Source of the DNA: CAYXRK01 sp964467615
Lineage (GTDB): Bacteria > Hydrogenedentota > Hydrogenedentia > Hydrogenedentales > GCA-2746185
NCBI GenBank assembly: GCA_964467615.1
Contig: CAYXRK010000105.1
Location: 1 to 16,379 of the forward strand
Direction of reading: 5' to 3'
Length of the DNA: 16,379 nt
Shown piece after piece: positions 6,570 through 13,909 of the stretch; positions within the stretch are counted from its first letter, which is position 1, and the number at the start of each line of letters is the position of its first letter. A model generated the notes under the pieces. The model made no database searches. It saw nothing but the letters and a program-made list of their open reading frames with translations, and had not been told where the DNA came from. The translations under genes were made by a program, and so were the position numbers.

Positions 6570-8329
6570 CGCTCCACTACATCGAGCGCCCCGGCGAGGT
6601 ATCCCGCGCGGCACGCATGCCGCTGCAATTTGCCGCTCGACGTTTTTGGCAAGGCGCGGGGTTTGAGAAGGACCACCTCGTACACGCGGAGCGCATGGTT
6701 CGAAGAGACCGCGGCGCGCACGGCCTTCGTGACTTCTTCGCGATCCAGCTTCGAACCGTTCTCTGACGCCTCCGCGACGATCACCAGCCGCTCCTGGCCG
6801 TCCCGCTCGACACTGAACGCCGCGCTGCATCCTGGCCGCAGCGCATGATGGCTCGCCTCGAGCGTCGCTTCGATGTCCTGTGGGTAATGGTTCGCGCCGT
6901 CGACGATGATCATGTCCTTGATGCGTCCGGTGACGAACAACTCGCCTTCGTGCAGAAACCCCAGGTCGCCCGTGCGCAGAAACGGTCCCTCGTCCGTCGA
7001 TGCGATGCGAGCGTTAAACGTCGTCTCCGTTTCATCGGGCCGCTGCCAGTACCCCTTCGCGAGGCTCGGCCCGGCGGCCCATATCTCGCCCACTTCGTCC
7101 GGCGCGCACTCCACGCAAGTTTTCGCGTTGACGATACGTACCCGCATGTCGCCGAGTGTTCGTCCGCAACTCATAAACGACTTCGCGTGCGGATCGTTCT
7201 CCGCCGCCAAGACCACCTTGTGCCGCTCAAACGCATTCCCGTCCACAGCAACAAATCGGGGCGCGTCGTGCATCGCATTAAACGTAACGATCAACGTGGC
7301 CTCCGCGAGACCATAGCCCGGACAGTGCGAATCGGGGTCAAACCCGCACGCCGCGAACTTTTCGTTGAAGCGCAGCACGCTCGCCGGACGCACCGGCTCC
7401 GAGCCGTTCACGGCGATCTTCCAGGTCCGCAAATCGAGCGTCGACATGTGTTCGTCGTTGACTCGATTCGTGCAGAGTTCGAGCGCGAAGTTCGGAAACG
7501 CGCTCGTGCGACCCCGATATTTCGTGATCGCGCGAAGCCACCGGGACGGCCGCTGCAAGAATGACATCGGCGACATCAATACCCCGAGGAAGCCGCCGTA
7601 CAGCGGTTGCAGGATACCCCCGATCAAACCCATGTCGTGGTATTGCGGCAACCAACTAACGAACGAATCATCCGGTCCGTATTTTCCAGTAACGCAACTT
7701 GTCGCCACGTTGTCGAGCAAGTTTCCGTGCGTAACCATAACCCCGCGAGGCTGCTTCGTCGAACCCGATGTGTATTGAAGAAACGCCAGGGAATCGCGGC
7801 CAATGTTCGGCGCGGCCCAACCCTCGCCGCCGTCCCGGATTTCCTCGGTGTTGATCCACGTCTTCGCGCTCGTGCCCGGATGCATCGCCACAAAGAAATC
7901 TTTTAGCGGCATCACCATCGAACTGGCCAACACGACCGACGGCGAGGAATCGTCCGCGATCACTTGCAAGCGCGGAAGCGTTTTTTCGAGACGCGCTGGC
8001 TCAGGAGGGTAGGCCGGCACCGCGACCACCCCAGCGTACAGGCATCCAAAATACGCGACAATGTACTCGAGGCCCGGTTCATAGACGAGCAACGCGCGAT
8101 CGCCCGGCGCGCAAACTTCGCGAAGACGGATCGCGACCGCGCGGGCGCGAGCGTTGAGTTCGGCGTAGGTCAAGATGGCCTGCTGGTCGTCGCCATCCGT
8201 CAAGAAAACATACGCGGCGAAATTCGGTTGCGAATCAGCGCGTTGCCGCACGACGTCGACGAATGTTCCGTACGCTGAGGCCGGCTTGACCTCGACCTTG
8301 CGGCCGCCTCCCAATAGTGGCGAACCCAT
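6566..8329 (-). CDS. Fatty acyl-AMP ligase (FAAL)
   Basis: A 587-residue adenylate-forming enzyme expected to convert a fatty acid and ATP to acyl-AMP and transfer the acyl group to an acyl carrier protein, here most likely the N-terminal ACP of the next gene. Seen: P-loop LQYTSGSTKQPRG (184-196), the FAAL signature SWLPQYHDMGLIGGIL (225-240), NGSEPV (308-313), GYGLAEATL (338-346), RTGDLGFL (452-459), TGRIKDMIIVDGANHYPQD (467-485) and a C-terminal PKTSSGKLQR with Lys567 for adenylation. The NHYPQDIE motif and the short C-terminal subdomain fit FAAL rather than CoA ligase. I chose ATG 8329 because GAGGAG (8346-8341) lies 11 nt upstream, because the predicted -10 at 8433-8428 leaves almost no leader for the TTG at 8413, and because about 20 residues before GTFVDVV is normal. 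TTG 8332, 8 nt from the same GAGGAG, is also possible. Its TGA overlaps the NRPS GTG, implying translational coupling. Confidence 0.93.
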   Translation of the reverse strand: MGSPLLGGGRKVEVKPASAYGTFVDVVRQRADSQPNFAAYVFLTDGDDQQAILTYAELNARARAVAIRLREVCAPGDRALLVYEPGLEYIVAYFGCLYAGVVAVPAYPPEPARLEKTLPRLQVIADDSSPSVVLASSMVMPLKDFFVAMHPGTSAKTWINTEEIRDGGEGWAAPNIGRDSLAFLQYTSGSTKQPRGVMVTHGNLLDNVATSCVTGKYGPDDSFVSWLPQYHDMGLIGGILQPLYGGFLGVLMSPMSFLQRPSRWLRAITKYRGRTSAFPNFALELCTNRVNDEHMSTLDLRTWKIAVNGSEPVRPASVLRFNEKFAACGFDPDSHCPGYGLAEATLIVTFNAMHDAPRFVAVDGNAFERHKVVLAAENDPHAKSFMSCGRTLGDMRVRIVNAKTCVECAPDEVGEIWAAGPSLAKGYWQRPDETETTFNARIASTDEGPFLRTGDLGFLHEGELFVTGRIKDMIIVDGANHYPQDIEATLEASHHALRPGCSAAFSVERDGQERLVIVAEASENGSKLDREEVTKAVRAAVSSNHALRVYEVVLLKPRALPKTSSGKLQRHACRAGYLAGALDVVER

Positions 8330-8416
8330 CAACGCGCGATCTCCTCGGGTCGTTTGGGCCCCGGCAACCAAACTATCCAGTACAGTACGGACGGATTCCG
8401 TGCCCGTTACCAAGCA

Positions 8417-8438
8417 CCGTACTATAAATTATAGACGG
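8417..8438 (-). promoter_or_regulatory. Candidate promoter -10 with overlapping dyad for the FAAL-NRPS operon
   Basis: On the minus strand a perfect TATAAT (8433-8428) stands about 100 nt before the FAAL ATG. It lies inside a dyad, CCGT-a-CTATA-aat-TATAG-ACGG on the plus strand, symmetrical except for one extra A at 8421. I see no good -35 hexamer at 16-18 nt, so the promoter may need an activator. The dyad over the -10 would suit a repressor or autoregulator. Confidence 0.45.
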
Positions 8439-8446
8439 AAATCGGG

Positions 8447-8462
8447 CCGGACTTCAGTCCGG
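8447..8462. repeat. Small REP-like hairpin in the divergent FAAL / lipoprotein intergenic region
   Basis: CCGGACT and AGTCCGG around TC form a 7-bp dyad. On the minus strand its core reads CTGAAG, similar to the CTGGAAG core of the hairpin at 450-468, so it may be a distant member of the same family. The gap 8330-8566 otherwise holds the FAAL promoter and the lipoprotein ribosome binding site; I see no gene. Confidence 0.4.
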
Positions 8463-8566
8463 GGCGCCTGCGCGGGTTGCAGCCGAAGGGCGGTATGTGG
8501 TTTTATGATGCCGTCGTGCCTCGGGGCGCGACTGGCAAGGCCATGAGTCATCAGAGGGGAAATGCC

Positions 8567-9946
8567 ATGGCAATGCGAGTTCAAGGCAAAGTGACGTTTT
8601 TGCTCGTCTGTATACTATCCTTCGCCACGGCAATGCAGGGATGCGGCGGTAAGAATCCCGGCGGCGCGGTGATTCGCGTCCAAAGCAAACCCGTAGACGG
8701 CGCCCAAGTCCGCGTTGGCGCAACAACTTACGGAATTACCCCCTGCGAAATCCGAGGAATGCCGTCCGGCCAGCTCTACCTCATCCTCAACGCCGAAGGG
8801 TATCGACGCACCACACATGAGGTTGACGTTCCCGAGAGCGGGGACTTGGATGTTGTCGTCGAGCTGGAACCGCTCGTGGGGTACTTGACCATCGAGAGCA
8901 CTCCCCCCGACGCCTCCGTCTTTCTCGACTCGACCGAGTACATCGGCAAGACCCCTATGAACGCCTACCCACTCCCAGTCGGAGATCATACCTACGTTAT
9001 CCGGCTGGAGAACTATCTCGAAACCTCCAAAGAGATTAAGCTTGAAGCCGACAAAAGATACGCCTTCCTACACGCGCTAACGCCCATGGTGGCCCAATTG
9101 AGCATACTGTCGCAACCCTCCGGCGCGACCATTTGGATTAACGAAGAGAAGCAAGAAAAGAAGTCCCCTGCACGCTTTACTCTCAATGCAGGGGCGTACT
9201 ATCTGGCGACCCATATGGACGGGTACGTCATGAAGGAACAGAACGTCAAACTCGAGCCCAATTCCACCAGTGAAGTCGTCATACGGATGGAAAAAGGCTA
9301 CGTTCCGCCCGGCATGGTCCTTATCCCCGCGGGAGAGTTCCCAATGGGGACCAACGGGGCCGCGCCCGACGAAATGCCGCGCCGCACCCTCAACCTCGCC
9401 GCTTTTTACATTGACAAATTCGAAGTCACCAATCAAGATTTCGCCGCCGTGTTTCCTTCGCATCAATTCGAACCCGCGTTCGCGCAATTTCCAGTGGGCG
9501 GAGTCTCGTGGATACAAGCCAAGGCGTACGCCGAGGCCCTTGGAAAGCGATTGCCCGCCGAGGCCGAATGGGAGAAGGCCGCGCGCGGACCGGAAGCGCT
9601 GGAGTATCCGTGGGGCAACACGTTTAATCCGGAGTATTGCAATGTTCCCAGGGAAATCGAAGCCCGCCTACAGCGGATCGGTTCCTATCGGCAGTGGGGC
9701 TCGCCATACGGATGCATGGACATGGCCGGAAACGTTTACGAGTGGGTGTCCGACTGGTACGACGCCTATCAGGGGAACACTGCGGTAAAAACTCAATACG
9801 GACAAGTGTATCGAGTGCTGCGCGGCGGCTCGTACACCGTCCGCAACGCGGAATTCGACGTTCGCTGCGCCGCGCGGCACTATGATATTCGTGATGCAAA
9901 GCGAGAAGACTACGGATTTCGCTGCGCGCTGGACTTCAAGCCTTAA
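8567..9946 (+). CDS. Lipoprotein with three PEGA domains and a SUMF1/FGE-like domain
   Basis: A 459-residue protein. The start is ATG 8567, six bases after GAGGGGA (8554-8560); an upstream in-frame extension lacks support. A hydrophobic signal (about 9-22) ends in MQGC with Cys26 as the likely lipidated residue, an imperfect lipobox. Three PEGA-type beta domains follow: about 33-102, 104-173 and 175-242, each with the SxPxGAxVxxD/N-like start and a GxHxxxxxxxGY-like end. The C-terminal FGE-sulfatase (SUMF1) domain, about 248-456, has GMVLIPAGEFPMG, KRLPAEAEWEKAARG, YGCMDMAGNVYEWVSDWY, VLRGGSY and RCAAR. True formylglycine-generating enzymes need a Cys pair spaced CxxxxC before AAR; here only Cys434 is present and Glu429 occupies the partner position, so catalysis of that kind is unlikely. 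Likely role: a non-catalytic envelope or surface-binding lipoprotein. It reads divergently from FAAL and ends 263 bp before the pilus operon. Confidence 0.9.
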   Translation: MAMRVQGKVTFLLVCILSFATAMQGCGGKNPGGAVIRVQSKPVDGAQVRVGATTYGITPCEIRGMPSGQLYLILNAEGYRRTTHEVDVPESGDLDVVVELEPLVGYLTIESTPPDASVFLDSTEYIGKTPMNAYPLPVGDHTYVIRLENYLETSKEIKLEADKRYAFLHALTPMVAQLSILSQPSGATIWINEEKQEKKSPARFTLNAGAYYLATHMDGYVMKEQNVKLEPNSTSEVVIRMEKGYVPPGMVLIPAGEFPMGTNGAAPDEMPRRTLNLAAFYIDKFEVTNQDFAAVFPSHQFEPAFAQFPVGGVSWIQAKAYAEALGKRLPAEAEWEKAARGPEALEYPWGNTFNPEYCNVPREIEARLQRIGSYRQWGSPYGCMDMAGNVYEWVSDWYDAYQGNTAVKTQYGQVYRVLRGGSYTVRNAEFDVRCAARHYDIRDAKREDYGFRCALDFKP

Positions 9947-10019
9947 TGGTCTCTGTCCAACTACGAAATGGATCGCCTCGTCGTAAATCTATTTTCGACG
10001 CAAGGGAGCGGAGGTAAAT

Positions 10020-10070
10020 TCTTGTCAACTTGAGAGGTACATTGACAAGAGTTTATCTCTACACTACAAT
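10020..10070 (+). promoter_or_regulatory. Sigma-70 promoter with overlapping inverted repeat, pilus operon
   Basis: TTGACA (10042-10047), a 17-nt spacer and TACAAT (10065-10070) make a near-consensus sigma-70 promoter about 140 nt before pilM. The -35 box lies in the right arm of a perfect 9-bp inverted repeat, TCTTGTCAA (10020-10028) and TTGACAAGA (10042-10050). The arm centres are 22 bp apart, about two helical turns, which suits a dimeric DNA-binding protein. Confidence 0.7.
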
Positions 10071-10096
10071 AGTTTTTAAGACGTTATAAGCACGAC

Positions 10097-10160
10097 GGCG
10101 GGCCAGACGATCATAGTATTCTCGTCCGCCCCCTCGGTTGCGTTCGAGCGGGACGCAGGG
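10097..10160 (+). promoter_or_regulatory. Structured 5' leader of the pilus operon (two bulged hairpins)
   Basis: Downstream of the predicted start site two stems share one design. Stem 1: GGCGG, a 5-nt one-sided bulge, ACGA, an 11-nt loop, TCGT, CCGCC (10097-10130). Stem 2: CCC, a 5-nt bulge, TGCGT, a 9-nt loop, ACGCA, GGG (10131-10160). The C-runs at their junction (10129-10133) could pair with either partner. Hairpins are common in GC-rich DNA, so this is suggestive only; I cannot match it to a known riboswitch class. Translation starts at 10210 with GGAG at 10199-10202. Confidence 0.3.
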
Positions 10161-10209
10161 GGGATGAGTCCAGCCGTTACCTTGGTGTTGACCGCGACGG
10201 AGCAGGGCT

Positions 10210-12381
10210 ATGGCGTTAGTGAAACGTGGCCGTTCGAAGCGCCTTGTGCTGGACATAGGCTCGAGTTCGATACGACTATGCGAATTGGCGCCCACGAAGA
10301 CCGGCTACCAGTTGTCTAAATATCTTCAGCGCGATTTGCAGATCGACCCTGCTTCCGACGAAGACACAAAGCGTGCACGGCGCAAGGAAGTGATCGAGGC
10401 GCTACTGAGGGACGCCAAATCTCGGCACAAGAAGGTGATTCTCGCGGTGCCGGGCCAGTCCGTGTTTACCCGGAACCGTCCTCTGCCGCCGGTGCCCGAG
10501 TATAAAGTCACCCAAATCGTCAAGTACGAAATACAACAACAAATTCCCTTCTCGTTAGACCAGATCGCGCTTGACTACCAAGTCCTCGACCGTACCGAAG
10601 GGGGCGGCTACGACGTCATGATGGCCGCCATCAAGGTGGACGTCGTCGAAAAGACGTTGGAAATTCTCGATAAATCGAAGCGGCGAATCGACATCGTGGA
10701 TGTGTCGCCCCTGGCCGCGTACAACTGGCTCAGGCACACGGGCGAGTTTGGCGACGAGGGAGTATGTGTCGCGCTGATAGATCTGGGCGCTACCACCACC
10801 GACATTGTAATTCAGAAGGACAATTTCTTTCGCTTTACGCGCAGCCTCAATGTCGGCGGGAACGACATTACCAAAGCCATCGCGAGCGCGTTTAATTTGA
10901 AATGGGAAGAGGCCGAAAAAGTCAAGCGCGAACGCGGATTCGCACCCACGGGCGATCCGGCACGGGACGGCAAGGGCGGCGAGGTCATTGGCGGGGTACT
11001 TACGAGGCTCGTGTCCGAGATTAATCGGTCCTTCGCCTATTTTCGCTCGCAACCTGGGGGCGGGCCCGTGTCTCGGGCGATTATCACCGGGGGCGGAGCG
11101 TGCCTACGCAACATCATTCCCCATCTTCAATCTCAACTCAATTTGGAAGTTCGCATCGCTCAGCCACTCGCGGGCCTGGCAATCGCTCCGCAGGCGCAAG
11201 ACGCGAGCCAGTATCCCGAGCAGTCGTGTGTCGTACTTGGGCTGGCGTTGCGCAGTTGTCAACAAGTTCCCATACAAATCAATCTTATTCCCCCACGCGT
11301 GCTGGAGGCGACTCGCCGCCGCGAACAGGCCTTCTACTGGGTCCTGTCGATAGCCACCATGCTTCTTATCATGGCCTCGATCATCCCCGTCACCGCCGCC
11401 AAAGACGAGATCATGAAGGACCAGATCGATGCGTTGAAACGTGTCCTGGCCCAGTATGATCCCGCGCTAATCAATGACCCCGCCATCCGCTCGGAATATG
11501 AGGACGAATTGGAATTCGTCGACGACGAAATAAAGCAGTACCAGCTTGAACTCGAACGTATGTCGGATCGCGCGAACTACAGATCGTTCTGGCTTAAATA
11601 CATCGGCGAAATCAACGAGCAACGGCCACGCGGCGGCGGCATCGTGCTCAGTTCGACAGAGACTGCCGTAATTGGCGGGGACAACAATACCGGCGAAGTC
11701 TTTCGAAATGCGGCGGCCAGCGTCAGTCTCGCGGCGGCCGCCGGGGGAAACGCGCAGTTAGGCGGCGCGGCAAGCCCCGCGAGCGCAGAACAGCCTTACG
11801 ATGCTCGCGGATTTCCGGGCGTCTATCCTGCTTTCCCAGTCGCGGCACGGGGAGCGCGTGGACCCAAACCAGGACCTGAGGGCCCCATCGCGCCCGTGGA
11901 ACCGAATGGATTCATTTTGTATGGGTACGCGCAAAACATCGAGGTGCTGCGCGAATTCGAGTCGAATCTCCGAAGTTCCGATCTGTTTCTCGATGATGGT
12001 GTTTACCTCCACGTTGGTTTAACTAGGAAAGTTCCTGACACTGATTTGGACAAGGCCGAGGTCGGCGGAAAGAACGTGGGGAACCGGGGCGCGGCATCCA
12101 GCTCCGATAGCGACAGCGGTGGTGGAAGTAGTGGCAGTTTCGGCGGGCTGGGTAACCTCGCCAACTCCGGATCCGCTACCGCGTCCGGCCCGACGAATTC
12201 GCGCGGTGTTCGAGCGGGCTTCGGGATCGAGGTCTATTCCTTCAGGCTCGACGTTCAATTCGCCGGCAAACCGGTGTCGCCGCCCGCACAAGACACCCCC
12301 GGCGGGCAAGGACGGGGTGTGGCGGCAACCAGCGTGCCCACCTCCTTCGCCGGTCTCGGCGGATTCGGAGGCAATCAGTGA
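10210..12381 (+). CDS. pilM: PilM-PilN fusion, type IV pilus assembly platform protein
   Basis: A 723-residue protein. Residues 1-350 are an actin-like PilM ATPase: phosphate-1 DIGSSSIRLCEL (15-26), phosphate-2 LIDLGATTTDIVI (189-201), adenosine motif IITGGGACLRN (291-301). Then comes INLIPPR (357-363), the conserved N-terminal PilN peptide that normally docks into PilM from a separate protein; one membrane helix (about 374-394); a coiled coil (about 398-455); and a PilN-like periplasmic fold split by low-complexity inserts: GFILYGYAQNIEVLREFES (567-585), DDGVYLHVG (595-603) and FGIEVYSFRLDVQF (671-684). Ala/Gly/Pro-rich (about 494-560) and Gly/Ser-rich (about 611-665) stretches are unusual for PilN. 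Family role: PilM and PilN, with PilO and PilP, link the cytoplasmic motor to the secretin. ATG 10210 has GGAG 7 nt upstream. Its TGA overlaps the pilO GTG. No separate pilN is present. Confidence 0.93.
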   Translation: MALVKRGRSKRLVLDIGSSSIRLCELAPTKTGYQLSKYLQRDLQIDPASDEDTKRARRKEVIEALLRDAKSRHKKVILAVPGQSVFTRNRPLPPVPEYKVTQIVKYEIQQQIPFSLDQIALDYQVLDRTEGGGYDVMMAAIKVDVVEKTLEILDKSKRRIDIVDVSPLAAYNWLRHTGEFGDEGVCVALIDLGATTTDIVIQKDNFFRFTRSLNVGGNDITKAIASAFNLKWEEAEKVKRERGFAPTGDPARDGKGGEVIGGVLTRLVSEINRSFAYFRSQPGGGPVSRAIITGGGACLRNIIPHLQSQLNLEVRIAQPLAGLAIAPQAQDASQYPEQSCVVLGLALRSCQQVPIQINLIPPRVLEATRRREQAFYWVLSIATMLLIMASIIPVTAAKDEIMKDQIDALKRVLAQYDPALINDPAIRSEYEDELEFVDDEIKQYQLELERMSDRANYRSFWLKYIGEINEQRPRGGGIVLSSTETAVIGGDNNTGEVFRNAAASVSLAAAAGGNAQLGGAASPASAEQPYDARGFPGVYPAFPVAARGARGPKPGPEGPIAPVEPNGFILYGYAQNIEVLREFESNLRSSDLFLDDGVYLHVGLTRKVPDTDLDKAEVGGKNVGNRGAASSSDSDSGGGSSGSFGGLGNLANSGSATASGPTNSRGVRAGFGIEVYSFRLDVQFAGKPVSPPAQDTPGGQGRGVAATSVPTSFAGLGGFGGNQ

Positions 12382-13361
12382 AACTGCGCAAGGCCCATGT
12401 GTTCGCGTTTCTCGCGCTCGTGGCCGCGCTCGGCGGCGTGTTCGCCGTATACCAATTCTATGTCAAAGAACGACTCAGCGAGTATAACGAGCATCTCACC
12501 ACTGAAAAGCAACTCCTCGACAAGATCAATCTCATGGCGGAGAAATTCTCGACTACAAAGCCCGACGTGTTGCTCGCATCGAAACGCGGTTTGACCGAGC
12601 CTTTGGCGGACGAAGTGCGCCGCATGTCGAACATGTTCAATCGCTCGACGAAAGCGGAACAAGAGAAGGTCCCCGAGGAAGAGAAGGCCTACGCGAAATT
12701 TTACTACGAGAAGGCCCACCCGCCCCGAGTCGCGGAATTGGAGCAGGCCGCGCGGGTCGCCAACTGTGCGTTCACCCCTAATTTTAATGTCCCTGCGCCC
12801 GACACGCTCGCAAATGCCAATCCGCCGGCGGCGACGGTCGAAGGTTGGCTTAAGAAGATGGACGATTACGCCGAGATCGCGCGGCTTCTTATTGACAAGG
12901 GCGCGAATTCGATAGAAGAGGTAACCATGTGGCCCGAGAGGTCCGAGAAAGTCGGCAAGGACAGCGCGTTGAAGTTTTACACGGTCGGCCTGCGCTTCAC
13001 GATGAAACTACGGCAGTTCACCGCGTTTCTTGACGAGCTTCGTCTCGCCGACGAGTATTGGACCGTCGAAGGGATATTTCTCTCCAATACGCAACTACGC
13101 GCGGCGGGCCAGGACCCCAGCTTGTCGATCCAGATGGTGCTCTCGCAGGCCGAGTACAACGCGAAGGAAGATGCGGCGGCGAGTGGCGCGGGAGTTGCGG
13201 GTGGAGGGGCCGCCCTCTCCCGTAGCGCCATGAGCAACGCGTTTGCCGGGATCGATGGGCAGTCGCCCTTTGCGCGTGGTTTCGGTGGCGGAAGGGCGGG
13301 GGAAAAACAGTTGCCGGGATTCTTGAACTGGCTCAATCGGTATTTCAATCCGTTCCGGTAA
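12378..13361 (+). CDS. pilO: PilO-like type IV pilus inner-membrane protein
   Basis: A 327-residue protein with a short cytoplasmic start, one membrane helix (about 8-26, FAFLALVAALGGVFAVY), a heptad-like coiled coil (about 30-58), a charged helical region, and a C-terminal alpha/beta domain in which the stretch KFYTVGLRFTMKLRQFTAFL and the following strand (WTVEGIFLS) resemble the PilO/GspM ferredoxin-like fold. PilO normally pairs with PilN through the coiled coils and periplasmic domains. The call rests on this layout plus its place directly after PilM-PilN. The GTG start at 12378 overlaps the preceding TGA and has GGAGG (12367-12371) six bases upstream, so translation is coupled. The last about 65 residues are Ala/Gly/Ser-rich and then hydrophobic-basic (LNWLNRYFNPFR), an addition beyond usual PilO length. 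Confidence 0.85.
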   Translation: MKLRKAHVFAFLALVAALGGVFAVYQFYVKERLSEYNEHLTTEKQLLDKINLMAEKFSTTKPDVLLASKRGLTEPLADEVRRMSNMFNRSTKAEQEKVPEEEKAYAKFYYEKAHPPRVAELEQAARVANCAFTPNFNVPAPDTLANANPPAATVEGWLKKMDDYAEIARLLIDKGANSIEEVTMWPERSEKVGKDSALKFYTVGLRFTMKLRQFTAFLDELRLADEYWTVEGIFLSNTQLRAAGQDPSLSIQMVLSQAEYNAKEDAAASGAGVAGGGAALSRSAMSNAFAGIDGQSPFARGFGGGRAGEKQLPGFLNWLNRYFNPFR

Positions 13362-13696
13362 TGAAGTTAATTATGCAGATGCCAACGATTTCAAACGACA
13401 GGACCGCCGGTCTAGTGTTATCGCGAAGTTCTCGCGGCGGGCAGGCGGGGCGTGGCCGGCAGTGCCGCCCCTGTCTTCGTTCCATGAGCACGGGGTTGGT
13501 GCTGACGTCGCTTACCTGTATCGGCGCGATTGTCTTAGCGAATGTCTTCGAGTTTTTGTCTGGAAGGGCGGGAGACGCCGCGCGGCGATCTCTGTCCCGG
13601 AAGGACGTCGAAAGCGGAACGATGGATCGGAAACAATGGTCGTCGTTCGTAGGACGTCAAAAGTGCGGGCCGCTACACCAACGTCCCGCGGCATAA
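13361..13696 (+). CDS. Doubtful small membrane ORF within the pilus operon
   Basis: A 111-codon frame whose ATG overlaps the pilO stop (TAATG at 13359-13363). It has one hydrophobic segment, STGLVLTSLTCIGAIVLANV (about 43-62), and an Arg/Cys-rich remainder. I do not recognise a family. For: exact start/stop overlap, same strand, a credible single membrane helix. Against: no Shine-Dalgarno before the ATG, irregular codon use, basic and unstructured ends, and overlapping alternative frames. A shorter start at the internal ATG (13487, MSTGLVL) would give a simpler membrane protein. It could also be a decayed gene or a non-coding spacer. Confidence 0.3.
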   Translation: MKLIMQMPTISNDRTAGLVLSRSSRGGQAGRGRQCRPCLRSMSTGLVLTSLTCIGAIVLANVFEFLSGRAGDAARRSLSRKDVESGTMDRKQWSSFVGRQKCGPLHQRPAA

Positions 13697-13909
13697 GTTG
13701 TGACCAAGAATCCTAGTCGACAGCGAAAGGTATCGCTACTGAGGAAATCTAAACTCGACCGATCAAACGAAGTTGTTGCGTGCCGGCGCGCCATTCAGCG
13801 TGGCGGGAAATCGCGGCGGTCCCGACTTTCGCCACAGCGTGAGGGCGACCGCATGAGTGGGCCACTCGAATCGAAGTACTACACGGATATGAAACGCTAG
13901 AGTGAATAC
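13697..13909 (+). other. Operon spacer before the PilP-like gene, possible 15-codon leader ORF
   Basis: No recognisable gene. A GTG-started 66-codon frame (13700-13900) is very basic and unconvincing. Its last part, ATG 13853 to TAG 13900 (MSGPLESKYYTDMKR), is preceded by GAGGG six bases upstream and ends nine bases before the PilP-like GTG, so a small leader peptide coupling translation into the next gene is conceivable. No terminator is seen. Confidence 0.25.

Noticed and set aside
6570..6830. N-terminal extension of the NRPS to 6830
   Set aside because: It lies wholly within the conserved FAAL C-terminus in another frame, is Arg/Gly/Ala-rich without domain character, and a GTG overlapping the FAAL stop gives a natural start right before the ACP.
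8330..8413. FAAL start at TTG 8413
   Set aside because: It would begin only a few bases after the predicted transcription start, and the extra 28 residues are not needed for the fold; GAGGAG supports ATG 8329 (or TTG 8332).
9978..10000. Terminator after the PEGA-SUMF1 gene
   Set aside because: Only a 5-bp stem with a 12-nt AT-rich loop and no following T-run.
10160..10180. GGATGAGTCC resembling a hammerhead ribozyme core
   Set aside because: The CUGA start and the GAAA partner are missing and no three-stem fold can be drawn.
10085..10185. Possible c-di-GMP-I (GEMM) riboswitch in the pilus leader (GGGACGCAG and AGCCGTTACC resemble parts of it)
   Set aside because: The GNAA tetraloop stem and the CACGCACAGGGCAAACC half are absent, and the matching pieces do not fall in the required paired order.
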